From Polycladospora coralii (GTDB lineage Bacteria; Bacillota; Bacilli; Thermoactinomycetales; Thermoactinomycetaceae), in NCBI RefSeq assembly GCF_014773435.2, contig NZ_JACXAG020000001.1, forward strand, positions 434,001 to 498,000: DNA of 64,000 nt. The letters are read 5' to 3'. This document shows, piece after piece, positions 63,844 through 64,000 of the stretch; position 1 is the stretch's first letter; each line of letters starts with the position of its first letter. The notes beneath the pieces were generated by a model, which was given only the letters and a program-made list of their open reading frames with translations, made no database searches and was not told the DNA's origin. The position numbers and the translations under genes were made by a program.

Positions 63844-64000
63844 CTAAAGCGTAGTGATGAAACCACTATAGCTACCATTTGTTTGCAGAAAAAATGAGTT
63901 TGCTGAAGACGGTCCTGATGGACACGAAACACCTGTAATTTGCAGAAATTGAACACTACTTGCAATTAATGTTTTTTCCTGACCAGGTTCAATTTGAGCC
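63844..64000 (-). CDS. paralogue of the collagen-like protein's N-terminal domain, 5' part beyond the window
   Basis: The 51 codons visible read AQIEPGQEKTLIASSVQFLQ, then ITGVSCPSGPSSANSFFLQ and NGSYSGFITTL, with a stop at 63844. This aligns with [20 protein letters not shown] to [11 protein letters not shown] in the neighbouring collagen-like protein. Here the protein ends where the collagen region would begin, so it is a stand-alone version of the domain. It probably assembles with its neighbour in a surface structure. The fold is not identified. Confidence 0.7.
   Translation of the reverse strand, partial: AQIEPGQEKTLIASSVQFLQITGVSCPSGPSSANSFFLQTNGSYSGFITTL

Overview
The window looks like a chromosomal segment of a spore-forming Bacillota, order Bacillales. 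The evidence is strong AGGAGG-type ribosome binding sites, frequent TTG and GTG starts, and a gene set typical of the order: GbsA/GbsR, CshA, HelD, the YfmM-type ABC-F protein, a YhfW-type Rieske oxidoreductase, perfect cre and Fur boxes, and a collagen-like (Gly-X-Thr) spore-surface type protein. A Thermoactinomycetaceae-like or Bacillaceae-like host is plausible, but that placement is an inference.

1-9.3 kb is ordinary adaptive metabolism: glycine-betaine synthesis (gbsA partial, gbsR) with a choline transporter resembling animal CHT1, an M23 peptidase, a NarL-type two-component system, a PepSY membrane protein and UppP. 9.3-15.9 kb holds a secreted family I.5 lipase with a cre site, a divergent flavohaemoglobin/Crp-type pair with a TGTGA-N6-TCACA operator, and small enzymes including a sulfotransferase. 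16-26.5 kb is a Fur-controlled NRPS-independent siderophore locus. Its gene order predicts the 1,3-diaminopropane route: DABA aminotransferase, DABA decarboxylase, IucA-type synthetase, acetyltransferase, N-monooxygenase, IucC-type synthetase. The likely product is schizokinen-like. 26.5-32.9 kb holds cshA, a lactone oxidase/alanine-racemase-fold pair, PadR-DUF2812 and a creatininase-family protein.

32.9-49 kb is an accessory, decaying region. It contains an IS5-family (IS427-type) element with TA flanks and two further remnants. It also has an RRNPP-like HTH-TPR regulator with a deleted second copy, each ending in a conserved tail preceded by a perfect internal Shine-Dalgarno sequence. Other contents are a subtilisin-like protein with a 3' frameshift, an exported trypsin-like protease, an AbrB-Doc module, and IS200/IS605 and IS3 scraps.

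At 46.9-49.0 kb is the most novel unit: a three-gene operon encoding two unrelated helical proteins plus a membrane-anchored Cas4-like protein. The two helical proteins share a short Gly/Asn-rich motif (VGGSILIGDFSNN and VGGHILLGDFSNN), which resembles bacterial amyloid-signalling motifs. The Cas4-like protein has the Cys1 plus C-x2-C-x5-C arrangement. I read the unit as a candidate defence or cell-death module.

49-64 kb returns to core-like genes: a Rieske oxidoreductase; an ABC-F gene preceded by a 43-codon leader and an intrinsic terminator (attenuation); a frameshifted TauE/SafE gene; a lipoprotein; FMN glutamate-synthase-like protein; the YfmM-type ABC-F; thiolase and 3-hydroxybutyryl-CoA dehydrogenase; HelD; and a collagen-like protein beside a truncated paralogue. 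A dispersed intergenic repeat occurs at least four times across the window.
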